Origin: Thioalkalivibrio versutus
Lineage (GTDB): Bacteria; Pseudomonadota; Gammaproteobacteria; Ectothiorhodospirales; Ectothiorhodospiraceae
Direction of reading: 5' to 3'
Length of the DNA stretch: 64,000 bases
Assembly: GCF_001999325.1 (NCBI RefSeq)
Contig: NZ_MVAR01000022.1
Span: 1 to 64,000 of the forward strand
Made by a program: the position numbers and the translations under genes. Under the pieces are notes generated by a model, which was given only the letters and a program-made list of their open reading frames with translations, ran no database searches and was not told the origin of the DNA. Position 1 is the stretch's first letter. Each line of letters starts with the position of its first letter. This document shows positions 32,607 to 40,295 of this stretch, in pieces.

Positions 32607-35326
32607 GACGTGGCCTCCTCGCGTTCGAGCAGGGCCACCGGAAACGCATCGAGGATCTCCGCGACCGGGTAGTCGCCGCCTTGCAACGCCGCGCCGGACA
32701 GGCGGTTGTGCCAAGTGCCGGGTGGAACCGCAAGCCGGGTGCCGCCCCAGTCGCCCGCCAGCCCGAGTGTCAGGCGCGGCACCAGCACCAGCGCCCCTTC
32801 GCCGCGCAGGTAGGCGACCGCGTGCCCGGCGCGTTCGCCGCTGGCGCGCAGCGGGGTACAGGCCGCGTCCGGGCGGAACCACTCCGGGTGGCGGCGGCGC
32901 AGGGCCAGGGCCTGGTGCACCACCCACTGCTTGGGCAGGCCCTCGTCGCCGCGGGCGTTGATCTGTGCCGGCGAGAGGTGCGCGAGTTCCTCCAGCAGGC
33001 GGGTCCGCGTGTCGAAGTCCACCGGGCGGCGATTGTCCGGGTCGACCAGGCTCAGGTCCCACAGCTCGCTGCCCTGGTAGATGTCCGGGATGCCCGGTGC
33101 GGTGAGCTTGATCAGGGTCTGCGCCAGACTGTTGGTGCGGCCGGGGCCGACCAGTGGCTGCAGGAACGACTCCAGCGATTCGCGAAACCCCGGGTCGTCC
33201 AGGGTGCCGGCCACGAAATCGCGCAGGGCCTGCTCGTAGTCCTCCTGCGGATGGGTCCAGCTGGTGTGCTGCTTGGCCTCGCGTGCGGCCTTTTCCATGT
33301 AGGCCGTCATGCGCTCGGCGTCGATCGGCCAGGCACCGACCAGCGTCTGGTAGTACAGGTACTCGGTGGCCGGGTCCGGCCACCCACCACTGCGGTGGCG
33401 GGCGTTGTGACGCATCCAGCGACGCACGCTCCTGGCCCAGGCCTCCGGCATCTCGGAGAGCAGCAGAAGGCGAGCGCGTACGTCCTCGCTGCGCTTGGTG
33501 TCATGGGTCGAGGTGGCCAGCATCGCCTCGGGGTGCAGCGCCCGGGCCCGGGCGCTGGCCTCGTGGAATTCGTCCACCGACAACCCGAAGCTTCCCGGGT
33601 CGCCGCCGACCTCGTTGAGTGCCGTCAGGCGGTGGAAGCGGTACAGCGCGGTATCCTCCACGCCCTTGGCCATCGCCGGGCCTGTCAGCTGCTGGAAGCG
33701 CAGGGCGAGCTCGGTCTCGCGCTCGCCGGGGATGCGTAGCAGGAGCAGGTTGCGCAGGAACTGCAGCAGCTCGCTGTCCAGCTCCGGGCGGCGCTCGGCG
33801 GCCTGCTGGATCGCGGTCTCCACGCAGCCGACGTCGGCCGCCGTCACGCCGCCTTCGCGTGGGGTGACATAGGTGCGGTAGACCGGGAAGCAGGCCGCCG
33901 CCTCCAGCAGGGCGAGGTACAGCTCGTGACGGGTGTAGTCGCGGTGGCGGCGGTGGCGTTCGCAGATATCCACGAACAGCGAGCTCAGGCGATTGAGTTC
34001 GCTGCCGAGCAGGTCCTTGAGTATCTGTCGCTTGGATTCGTAGATCAGTCCCGGGTAGTCGGCCTCCTCGCCGGTGAGCTCCGCGAACAGCCGTGTCAGC
34101 GGGGTCTCGCCGGCCGGGTCCGCGAACAGCCCCTGCACGCGGTTGAGGAAGTCGTAGCCGGTGGTGCCGGCGATTGGCCAGTCGTCCGGCAGCTGCTCGC
34201 CGGGCTCGAGGATCTTCTCGGCGACGATCCAGGTGTCCGGACAGGCGCGGTGCAACTGGCTGAAGTACTGCCGGGGGTCGCGCAGTCCGTCCGGGTGGTC
34301 GACCCGCAGGCCGTGCACCGAGCCTTCCGCCACCCAGCGGACCGGCAACGCATGCAGGGCCTGGAAGACCTCCTCCTTCTCCTGCCGCAGCCCGGCCAGG
34401 TCGTTGATGTCGAAAAACCTCCGGTAGCCAAGGTCGCGGCCGGCGGTGCGCCACCAGGCCAGCCGGTAGTTCTGCTTCTCGATCAGCGCATCCAGGGCAT
34501 CGGGGTCGGCGTTGATCCGCTCGACCTCGGTCGCGATCGCCTCGGCGGCCGCCGGGTTCTGGCGGGTCGTGTCGTCCAGAAGCTGGCGGATCACGTCCTG
34601 GTCGCGGTGGCGCCGTTGCACCGAATGGTGTGCGATCAGATGCGGCTGTGGCAGGCGTGCACAGGATTCCGCGAGAAAGCCCAGCAGTTCGATACCCGTG
34701 GCGCGACAGGCGCGGGCGAGCAGCTCGTTGAGCGAGGAGGGGTCTAGCGGGAAGCGGTGCTCGTAATAGGCGAGGTCGAACAGCCCGGCGCCATATTGCA
34801 GGCGGATCTCGCCGGCCTCGAGGACACGGCCGTAATGATCGCCCAGCACCGGGAGCAGGACCTTGTTTGGCCAGCGCTCCTCCGAGGACTCCCAGTCGAC
34901 GTCGAAGTACGTCGCAAACGGGCTGGACGGGCCGTTCTCCAGCACATCCCACCACCACGGGTTCTGGTCCCCGGCCACCGCCATGTGATTGGGCACGATG
35001 TCCAGTACCAGGCCCATCCCGGCCGCCGCCAGCGCCGCGCACAGGCGCTGGCGTGCTGGCTCGCCGCCAAGCTCTTCGTTGACGCGCGAGGGGTCGACCA
35101 CGTCATAGCCGTGGGTGCTGCCGCGCACCGCCTGCAGGATCGGCGAAAGATAGACATGCGAAACCCCCAGCCGCGCGAGATAGGGAACAATCGCGGCAGC
35201 GTCGTCCAGCGTGAACCCCGGGTGCAGCTGCAGGCGACAAGTCGCGATTCGCTCGGGTTGGGCCTGTCGCCTCTCGCGGCCGTCCGCAGACCCCGCGCTT
35301 CCTGTACTGCTGATGGATCCCTGCAT
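32603..35326 (-). CDS. treY: Malto-oligosyltrehalose synthase TreY
   Basis: This 907-residue GH13 enzyme converts the reducing end of maltodextrin to a trehalosyl unit. Landmarks are RLQLHPGFTLDDAA, GVSHVYLSPILQA, GSTHGYDVVDP and LRVDHPDGL in the catalytic barrel. The C-terminal part carries TSWTHPQEDYEQAL and PGIPDIYQGSELWD. It begins with an alanine/serine-rich stretch of about 25 residues that may not all be translated. GGAGGG precedes the start. It is first gene of treY-treZ-GH15. Glycogen or starch-like glucan is the expected substrate. Confidence 0.95.
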   Translation of the reverse strand: MQGSISSTGSAGSADGRERRQAQPERIATCRLQLHPGFTLDDAAAIVPYLARLGVSHVYLSPILQAVRGSTHGYDVVDPSRVNEELGGEPARQRLCAALAAAGMGLVLDIVPNHMAVAGDQNPWWWDVLENGPSSPFATYFDVDWESSEERWPNKVLLPVLGDHYGRVLEAGEIRLQYGAGLFDLAYYEHRFPLDPSSLNELLARACRATGIELLGFLAESCARLPQPHLIAHHSVQRRHRDQDVIRQLLDDTTRQNPAAAEAIATEVERINADPDALDALIEKQNYRLAWWRTAGRDLGYRRFFDINDLAGLRQEKEEVFQALHALPVRWVAEGSVHGLRVDHPDGLRDPRQYFSQLHRACPDTWIVAEKILEPGEQLPDDWPIAGTTGYDFLNRVQGLFADPAGETPLTRLFAELTGEEADYPGLIYESKRQILKDLLGSELNRLSSLFVDICERHRRHRDYTRHELYLALLEAAACFPVYRTYVTPREGGVTAADVGCVETAIQQAAERRPELDSELLQFLRNLLLLRIPGERETELALRFQQLTGPAMAKGVEDTALYRFHRLTALNEVGGDPGSFGLSVDEFHEASARARALHPEAMLATSTHDTKRSEDVRARLLLLSEMPEAWARSVRRWMRHNARHRSGGWPDPATEYLYYQTLVGAWPIDAERMTAYMEKAAREAKQHTSWTHPQEDYEQALRDFVAGTLDDPGFRESLESFLQPLVGPGRTNSLAQTLIKLTAPGIPDIYQGSELWDLSLVDPDNRRPVDFDTRTRLLEELAHLSPAQINARGDEGLPKQWVVHQALALRRRHPEWFRPDAACTPLRASGERAGHAVAYLRGEGALVLVPRLTLGLAGDWGGTRLAVPPGTWHNRLSGAALQGGDYPVAEILDAFPVALLEREEATS

Positions 35327-35537
35327 CGCCCTCCGTCCCGAAGGCAGACCGGCCGGGCAATCCGACCGCTAACCCGAATATGGACCACATCCCGAACGAA
35401 GGGAATCCGCATCGCCGGCCAACGCCCAGAAACTGGGGCACGGCCGTCGGGATGGACCGCATGGCAGGAGGCAGGAGCTTCGCGGGGTGATGGGGTAAGC
35501 TTCCGGCATACCCCCACCCATGCGAAGGAGCTCCCGT

Positions 35538-36014
35538 ATGCGTCGAGCGCTGGTCCTGCCCGCCTGTCTGGTCTCGTTGTTTTCCGTTGCGCTGGTTTCC
35601 GGGAATGCCCACGCGGCCGGGGCCGCGATACTGGTCCTGGAGGGCGATGAGTACGTGCTGGAGATGGAGGTCTGTGATTTCTCGGGTGAGTCGGATGACC
35701 GCTACCAGACGCTGGTGGCGCGCGCGGATACGGATCGCGGCCCGCTGCGGGTATTTGCCTCGCGCAATGCGGTTGCGGGGATGCTGACGCACTCGGTGTC
35801 GCTGCAGTTTGGGGACTTTCGTGCGGGGGGCGAGGTGCTGGAGGCCAATCGGACCCGCATGGGCCAGCAGTGGATTAGTGCCGCCGGAGGGGCTGCCGAG
35901 CCGCTGCTCCAGATCGACGGAAGCGAACTGCAGGCCGACGGCCGATTCGTGGATATGGAGATGACGGGGGAGCCGGTGGACGGGCGCCTGACCGCAACCT
36001 GCGATCACCGATAG
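35538..36014 (+). CDS. Exported hypothetical protein
   Basis: This protein of about 158 residues starts at ATG 35538, preceded by a GAAGGAGC site. It has a Sec signal peptide (MRRALVLPACLVSLFSVALV, then cleavage after NAHA). The mature part is acidic and probably beta-rich (ILVLEGDEYVLEMEVCDFSGE, LQIDGSELQADGRF), suggesting a small periplasmic protein. I recognise no family. The neighbours treY (divergent) and a small unknown gene give no strong clue. An upstream ATG at 35520 is in frame but poorly spaced. Confidence 0.65.
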   Translation: MRRALVLPACLVSLFSVALVSGNAHAAGAAILVLEGDEYVLEMEVCDFSGESDDRYQTLVARADTDRGPLRVFASRNAVAGMLTHSVSLQFGDFRAGGEVLEANRTRMGQQWISAAGGAAEPLLQIDGSELQADGRFVDMEMTGEPVDGRLTATCDHR

Positions 36015-36111
36015 GGTTGGCGGGCCTATCGCTGCCGTTGCATTATTTTCGGTCTGTTGGGCGCGCACTCGCCTGACCACCTGACGTGTCGAGTTTCAGG
36101 AGGCGGCCGGA

Positions 36112-36426
36112 ATGATCAAGGAGTCGGACTGGAAGCGGTTCAGCCGGTTGAAGGAAACCGCGCTGGATCGTTACTGCGAACGAGCCCTGGCCGATTGTCG
36201 GGCGACTATGGAACAGGACGACCGGTCGAATCACGAACGCTTTCTGGACCTGTACGAGCAAGTGCGCGCAGCGGACAAGCGGCTTGCGTTCATCTTCGAT
36301 GGCCACGCCCGCTCGAAGGCGCTTGACCAGTTCACGTGCATGCGGCGCGAGGGGCTGATCGAGGATGCGGAGCTGGAAGCGTTTACCACGGAATTCGAGG
36401 AGAAGACCCGGCCGCAGGGCCCGTAG
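36112..36426 (+). CDS. Small acidic hypothetical protein
   Basis: This 104-residue cytoplasmic, helical and charged protein (MIKESDWKRFSRLKETALDRYCERALADC) resembles small proteins of unknown function in gammaproteobacteria. A CAGGAGGCGG ribosome-binding site precedes ATG 36112, which supports it as real. It has two cysteines in the first 30 residues and no membrane segment. It is convergent with ettA, 111 bases away. No function can be assigned. Confidence 0.65.
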   Translation: MIKESDWKRFSRLKETALDRYCERALADCRATMEQDDRSNHERFLDLYEQVRAADKRLAFIFDGHARSKALDQFTCMRREGLIEDAELEAFTTEFEEKTRPQGP

Positions 36427-36537
36427 TCTCCAGCCGGGCCGGGCGCCCGATGAAACGGGCATTGCCCGTGAACGGATCGTGGCGTGCCGGGGCGCGGAAA
36501 GGCGAAGGCCCGGCGGGTGCCGGGCGTTCGGGGTGGA

Positions 36538-38205
36538 TCAGGAGGCGAGTCGCTTGTACTTGACCCGGTGCGGCTGGTCGGCCGCGGCGCCCAGGCGCTT
36601 GTGGCGGTCCTCCTCGTACTCCTGGTAGTTGCCGTCGAAGAACACCACGTTGCCGTCTTCCTCGAACGCGAGGATATGCGTGGCGATGCGGTCGAGGAAC
36701 CAGCGATCATGCGAGATCACGATCACGGAGCCGGGGAAGTCCAGCAGCGCCTCTTCCAGCGCGCGCAGGGTCTCCACGTCCAGGTCGTTGGTCGGTTCGT
36801 CGAGCAGCAGGAAGTTGCCGCCGCTTTGCAGCAGCTTGGCCAGGTGCACGCGGTTGCGCTCCCCACCGGAGAGATCCTTCATGCGCTTTTGCTGGTCGGT
36901 GCCCTTGAAGTTGAAGCGGCCGACGTAGGCGCGTGACGGCATCTGGAAGTTGCCGACCTGGATGATGTCCTGGCCGTTGGAGATCTCCTCCCAGACCGTC
37001 TTCTCGTCCTGCAGGGCATCGCGGCTCTGGTCGACATACGCCAGCTGCACGGTTTCGCCCAGTTCGATGGTCCCTTCGTCCGGTTGTTCCTGGCCGGCGA
37101 TCATGCGGAACAGGGTGGTCTTGCCCACGCCGTTCGGGCCGATCACGCCGATCAGCGCACCGCGCGGAACGGAGAGAGACAGGCCCTGGTAGAGCACGCG
37201 ATCGCCGAAGTGCTTGGACAGGTTGTCCACCTCCAGCACCTTGTCGCCCAGACGCGGGCCCGGCGGGATGTAGATCTCCTTGGTCTCGGAGCGCTTCTGG
37301 TAGTCGGTGGAGGCGATCTCCTCGAAGCGCTTCAGGCGGGCCTTGCTCTTGGCACCACGGCCCTTCGGGTTGGAGCGCACCCACTCCAGTTCGGATTCCA
37401 TCGCCTTCACGCGGGCCGCCTCGGACTTTTCTTCCTGCTTCAGGCGCTTTTCCTTCTGTTCCAGCCACTGCGAGTAGTTGCCCTGGAACGGGATGCCTTG
37501 GCCACGGTCCAGCTCGAGGATCCAGCCGGCCACATTGTCGAGGAAGTAGCGGTCATGGGTCACCGCAACCACGGTGCCCTGGAACTCCTGCAGGAAGCGC
37601 TCCAGCCAGGCCACGGATTCGGCGTCCAGGTGGTTGGTCGGCTCATCGAGGATCAGCATGTCCGGGTTGGACAGCAACAGCCGGCACAGCGCCACACGGC
37701 GGCGTTCCCCCCCGGAGAGGTTCTTCACGTCGGCATCCCACGGCGGCAGGCGCAGGGCGTCGGCAGCCACCTCCAGCTTTCGCTCCAGGTTGTGGCCGTC
37801 GGCGGCCTCGATCTTCGCCTCCAGCTCGCCCTGCTTCGCGGCCAGGGCGTCGAAGTCGGCCTCCGGCTCGGCATAGGCGGCATACACCTGATCCAGCTCG
37901 GCCAGGGCTTCCTTGACCGGGGCCACGGCCTCTTCCACGTTGCCGCGGACATCCTTGTTCTCGTCGAGCTGCGGCTCCTGCGACAGGTAGCCGATGTGGA
38001 TGCCCGGCTGCGGGCGCGCCTCGCCGACAATGTCGGTATCCACGCCTGCCATGATGCGCAGCAGGGTAGATTTGCCCGCGCCGTTGTAGCCCAGCACGCC
38101 AATCTTGGCGCCCGGGAAGAAATTCAGGTTGATGTCCTTGAGGATGTACTTCTTCGGCGGGACGATCTTGCCCACGCCGTTCATGGTGAAGATGTACTGC
38201 GCCAT
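36538..38205 (-). CDS. ettA: Energy-dependent translational throttle protein EttA (ABC-F)
   Basis: This 555-residue cytoplasmic ABC-F protein has two ATPase domains: Walker A GYNGAGKST and GPNGVGKTT, signatures LSGGERRRV and LSGGERNRV, and Walker B LILDEPTNHLDAES and LLLDEPTNDLDVET. EttA binds the ribosomal E site and gates entry into elongation according to ATP level. The start has an AGGAG site. It is divergent from the cation-exchanger gene. A weak hairpin GCCCGGC...GCCGGGC (36508-36525) lies after its stop. Confidence 0.97.
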   Translation of the reverse strand: MAQYIFTMNGVGKIVPPKKYILKDINLNFFPGAKIGVLGYNGAGKSTLLRIMAGVDTDIVGEARPQPGIHIGYLSQEPQLDENKDVRGNVEEAVAPVKEALAELDQVYAAYAEPEADFDALAAKQGELEAKIEAADGHNLERKLEVAADALRLPPWDADVKNLSGGERRRVALCRLLLSNPDMLILDEPTNHLDAESVAWLERFLQEFQGTVVAVTHDRYFLDNVAGWILELDRGQGIPFQGNYSQWLEQKEKRLKQEEKSEAARVKAMESELEWVRSNPKGRGAKSKARLKRFEEIASTDYQKRSETKEIYIPPGPRLGDKVLEVDNLSKHFGDRVLYQGLSLSVPRGALIGVIGPNGVGKTTLFRMIAGQEQPDEGTIELGETVQLAYVDQSRDALQDEKTVWEEISNGQDIIQVGNFQMPSRAYVGRFNFKGTDQQKRMKDLSGGERNRVHLAKLLQSGGNFLLLDEPTNDLDVETLRALEEALLDFPGSVIVISHDRWFLDRIATHILAFEEDGNVVFFDGNYQEYEEDRHKRLGAAADQPHRVKYKRLAS

Positions 38206-38545
38206 GGTGCTCCTGCGACGAATTCGGTTTGGATGAGGGGGCTGGCCACTCGTGGCCCGCGCTGGGTCGGCACTTTACCACCCCGAGGGGGGTGCAGGCT
38301 CGTGCCGACGTCGGCACGGTACCCCTCGGCGGCCGCTGCTTCCGGACATTCGTGCCCAACCACTTCGTCGTCTGCCGATTCCCGGTCAATTCCGCGGACG
38401 CGGCCGGCCTGCTAGATTCGGAGGTAGACCCCGGCATTCCAACGACACGGGGGACAAGAGTTCCACTGTGCTGCAACTTTGCGCCTGTGACGCGCGTTAG
38501 CCCTCGTCGCGACCGTGTTGGCGATAGAGGAGTTCGAGGCCCAGA
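38206..38545. promoter_or_regulatory. Divergent intergenic region between ettA and the cation exchanger
   Basis: This 340-base gap has no convincing gene. A perfect 18-bp palindrome CGTGCCGACGTCGGCACG lies at 38301-38318, enclosed by CCGAGGGG (38283-38290) and CCCCTCGG (38322-38329). A further GTCGGCAC half-site lies at 38266-38273. These are operator-like. Promoters for both directions are expected here but are not clearly readable. Confidence 0.5.
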
Positions 38546-39565
38546 ATGCTTTCATCCTTGATCCCCAGCATGATCGCCTTTGGCATCGCGGCCGTGGTCA
38601 TCATCATTGCGGGGAGTCGGCTGGCGCGGGTGGCCGATGAACTGGCCGACCGCACTGGCCTGGGCGAGGCACTGTTCGGAATTTTCCTGCTGGCGGGCGT
38701 GACCTCGGTGCCCGACTTTGCCGCGACCCTGACTGCTGCGCTGGATGCCCGGCCCGACCTGGCGATGAGCAACGCTATGGGCAGCATGGCAGCGAATCTC
38801 GCGTTTCTGGGCATCGCGGACGTGGTCTACCGCAAGGCGAACCTGGAACATGCGGTCGCCTCACCCACCACCCTGATGCAGGCTGCATTACTGATCGTGC
38901 TGCTGGCGCTGCCGTTGCTTGCTATTGCTTCCCCGCCTGTGTCGATGTGGGGCCTGCACCCGATTACCCCGGTGATCGTCGTCGCGTACCTGTTCGGGCT
39001 GTATCTGGTTCGCAGCACAAAAAACAAACCCATGTGGTTTCCCCGACGTACCCGCCAGACGGTTCCGGATAAGCCCGAACGCCACCGTCATGGTGGACTG
39101 GGCAGGGCCTGGATCAGCTTTATTGGTCTGGCGGCTGTGACCGGAATCGCCGGCTGGGTGCTGATGGAGGCCGCCAAGGTCATCAGTGACCAGACCGGGC
39201 TCTCCGAAACCATGGTCGGGGGCCTGCTGACGGCGCTTGCCACCTCCTCGCCCGAGCTGGTGACGACCATCGCGGCCATCCGCCGCGGGGCGCTGACTTT
39301 GGCGGTGAGCAACATCTTCGGCACCAACTGCTTCAACATTCTGGTGGTGGCGGCCGCCGACGGTGGCTATCCCGGTGGATCCATCTACCACGACATGGCG
39401 CCGGTGCAGATGACCTGGGGCCTGATCAGCATTCTGATGACCGCCATTCTGCTACTGGGCATGGTGCGACGCGAGACCTATGGGGTCGGCCGAATCGGAT
39501 TCGAAAGCGCACTTGTCCTGGCTGTTTACGCCGTCGCACTGGGCATTGTTCTGGCGAGCGGCTGA
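38546..39565 (+). CDS. Sodium:calcium antiporter family membrane protein (CaCA)
   Basis: This 339-residue inner-membrane exchanger has about ten transmembrane segments. Two inverted alpha-repeats are visible: GIFLLAGVTSVPDFAATL with MSNAMGSMAANL, and GGLLTALATSSPELVTTI with VSNIFGTNCFN. These are the ion-binding helices of the Ca2+/cation antiporter superfamily. It could exchange Na+ or H+ for Ca2+. The second repeat is more conserved. A hydrophilic loop of about 45 residues with several basic residues separates the halves. It is upstream of the heme oxygenase gene but may be independently transcribed. Confidence 0.88.
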   Translation: MLSSLIPSMIAFGIAAVVIIIAGSRLARVADELADRTGLGEALFGIFLLAGVTSVPDFAATLTAALDARPDLAMSNAMGSMAANLAFLGIADVVYRKANLEHAVASPTTLMQAALLIVLLALPLLAIASPPVSMWGLHPITPVIVVAYLFGLYLVRSTKNKPMWFPRRTRQTVPDKPERHRHGGLGRAWISFIGLAAVTGIAGWVLMEAAKVISDQTGLSETMVGGLLTALATSSPELVTTIAAIRRGALTLAVSNIFGTNCFNILVVAAADGGYPGGSIYHDMAPVQMTWGLISILMTAILLLGMVRRETYGVGRIGFESALVLAVYAVALGIVLASG

Positions 39566-39652
39566 ATGATCCTGTTGGCATGGTGGAAGGAAAACCCCAG
39601 CACTGGGGCTGCCGGGCAGCACAGGTTCGGCCAAAACGGGTATCTTGAATCC

Positions 39653-40255
39653 ATGAACAGGCATCAGCGGGGATACGTGCACCAGACCTTGCGTAGGGCC
39701 ACGGCGGCGGCGCACAAGGCGCTGGACCATCACCGGTTGATGCGACGCCTGACCGGCAGTGATCTTACCCGCGAGCAGTACGCCGAATTACTTGCGGCCA
39801 TGTGCCGACCGCATGCCCGATTGGAGCGGCAGGTTCATGCAAGCCGCCATCATGCGGAGTCGGGACTTGAGCTGTCACCACGTCTCGCGCGACTGGAAGC
39901 GGACCTGGTCGAGTTGGGCCAGCCCGTCCCCCCGGTCTCGCAGACGCCGCCGGACCTTTCGGATGGACGTGCGGCCTGGTGGGGCCGGGTTTACGTACTG
40001 GAGGGATCGCGTCAGGGCAGTGCGTTGATTGCCCGGTGCATCCATTCCAGCCTGGGCGATACGGTGCCTTGCCGTTTTTTCGGTGAGACCATCGTGCCCG
40101 ACGATTTTGGTCGCTTGCTGGCGACGCTCGAGCGCGAGCTGGAAGTCGAGGACGCTCTCGCGCAGGCTGTAGCAGGCGCCCGAGAGGCGTTCGCCGACTA
40201 CAAGGCCGAGCTGGATGCCTTCGACAGCAGGAAACGCGCTGTCGAAATGCGGTAA
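39653..40255 (+). CDS. bphO: Biliverdin-producing heme oxygenase (BphO-like)
   Basis: This 200-residue helical protein resembles bacterial heme oxygenases. The probable proximal heme ligand is H21 in TAAAHKALDHHRLMRRL. Further landmarks are AWWGRVYVLEGSRQGSALIA and CRFFGE. The start ATG 39653 (MNRHQRGYVHQTLR) is chosen over an upstream in-frame ATG at 39566. It opens heme to biliverdin, the bilin chromophore of bacteriophytochromes. The next gene, 40 bases downstream, encodes such a phytochrome, so the pair is a chromophore-synthesis/receptor unit. Confidence 0.88.
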   Translation: MNRHQRGYVHQTLRRATAAAHKALDHHRLMRRLTGSDLTREQYAELLAAMCRPHARLERQVHASRHHAESGLELSPRLARLEADLVELGQPVPPVSQTPPDLSDGRAAWWGRVYVLEGSRQGSALIARCIHSSLGDTVPCRFFGETIVPDDFGRLLATLERELEVEDALAQAVAGAREAFADYKAELDAFDSRKRAVEMR

Positions 40256-40295
40256 ATTAACGGCCCGCTGTCACTCCGCGAAGGAGACGAAGGAT

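Noticed and set aside
30822-33383. A treZ reading frame extended upstream of 32606
   Set aside because: The extension lies opposite to the frame of treY and is Arg/Gly/Pro-rich. The ATG at 32606 overlaps the treY stop and begins with conserved TreZ sequence.
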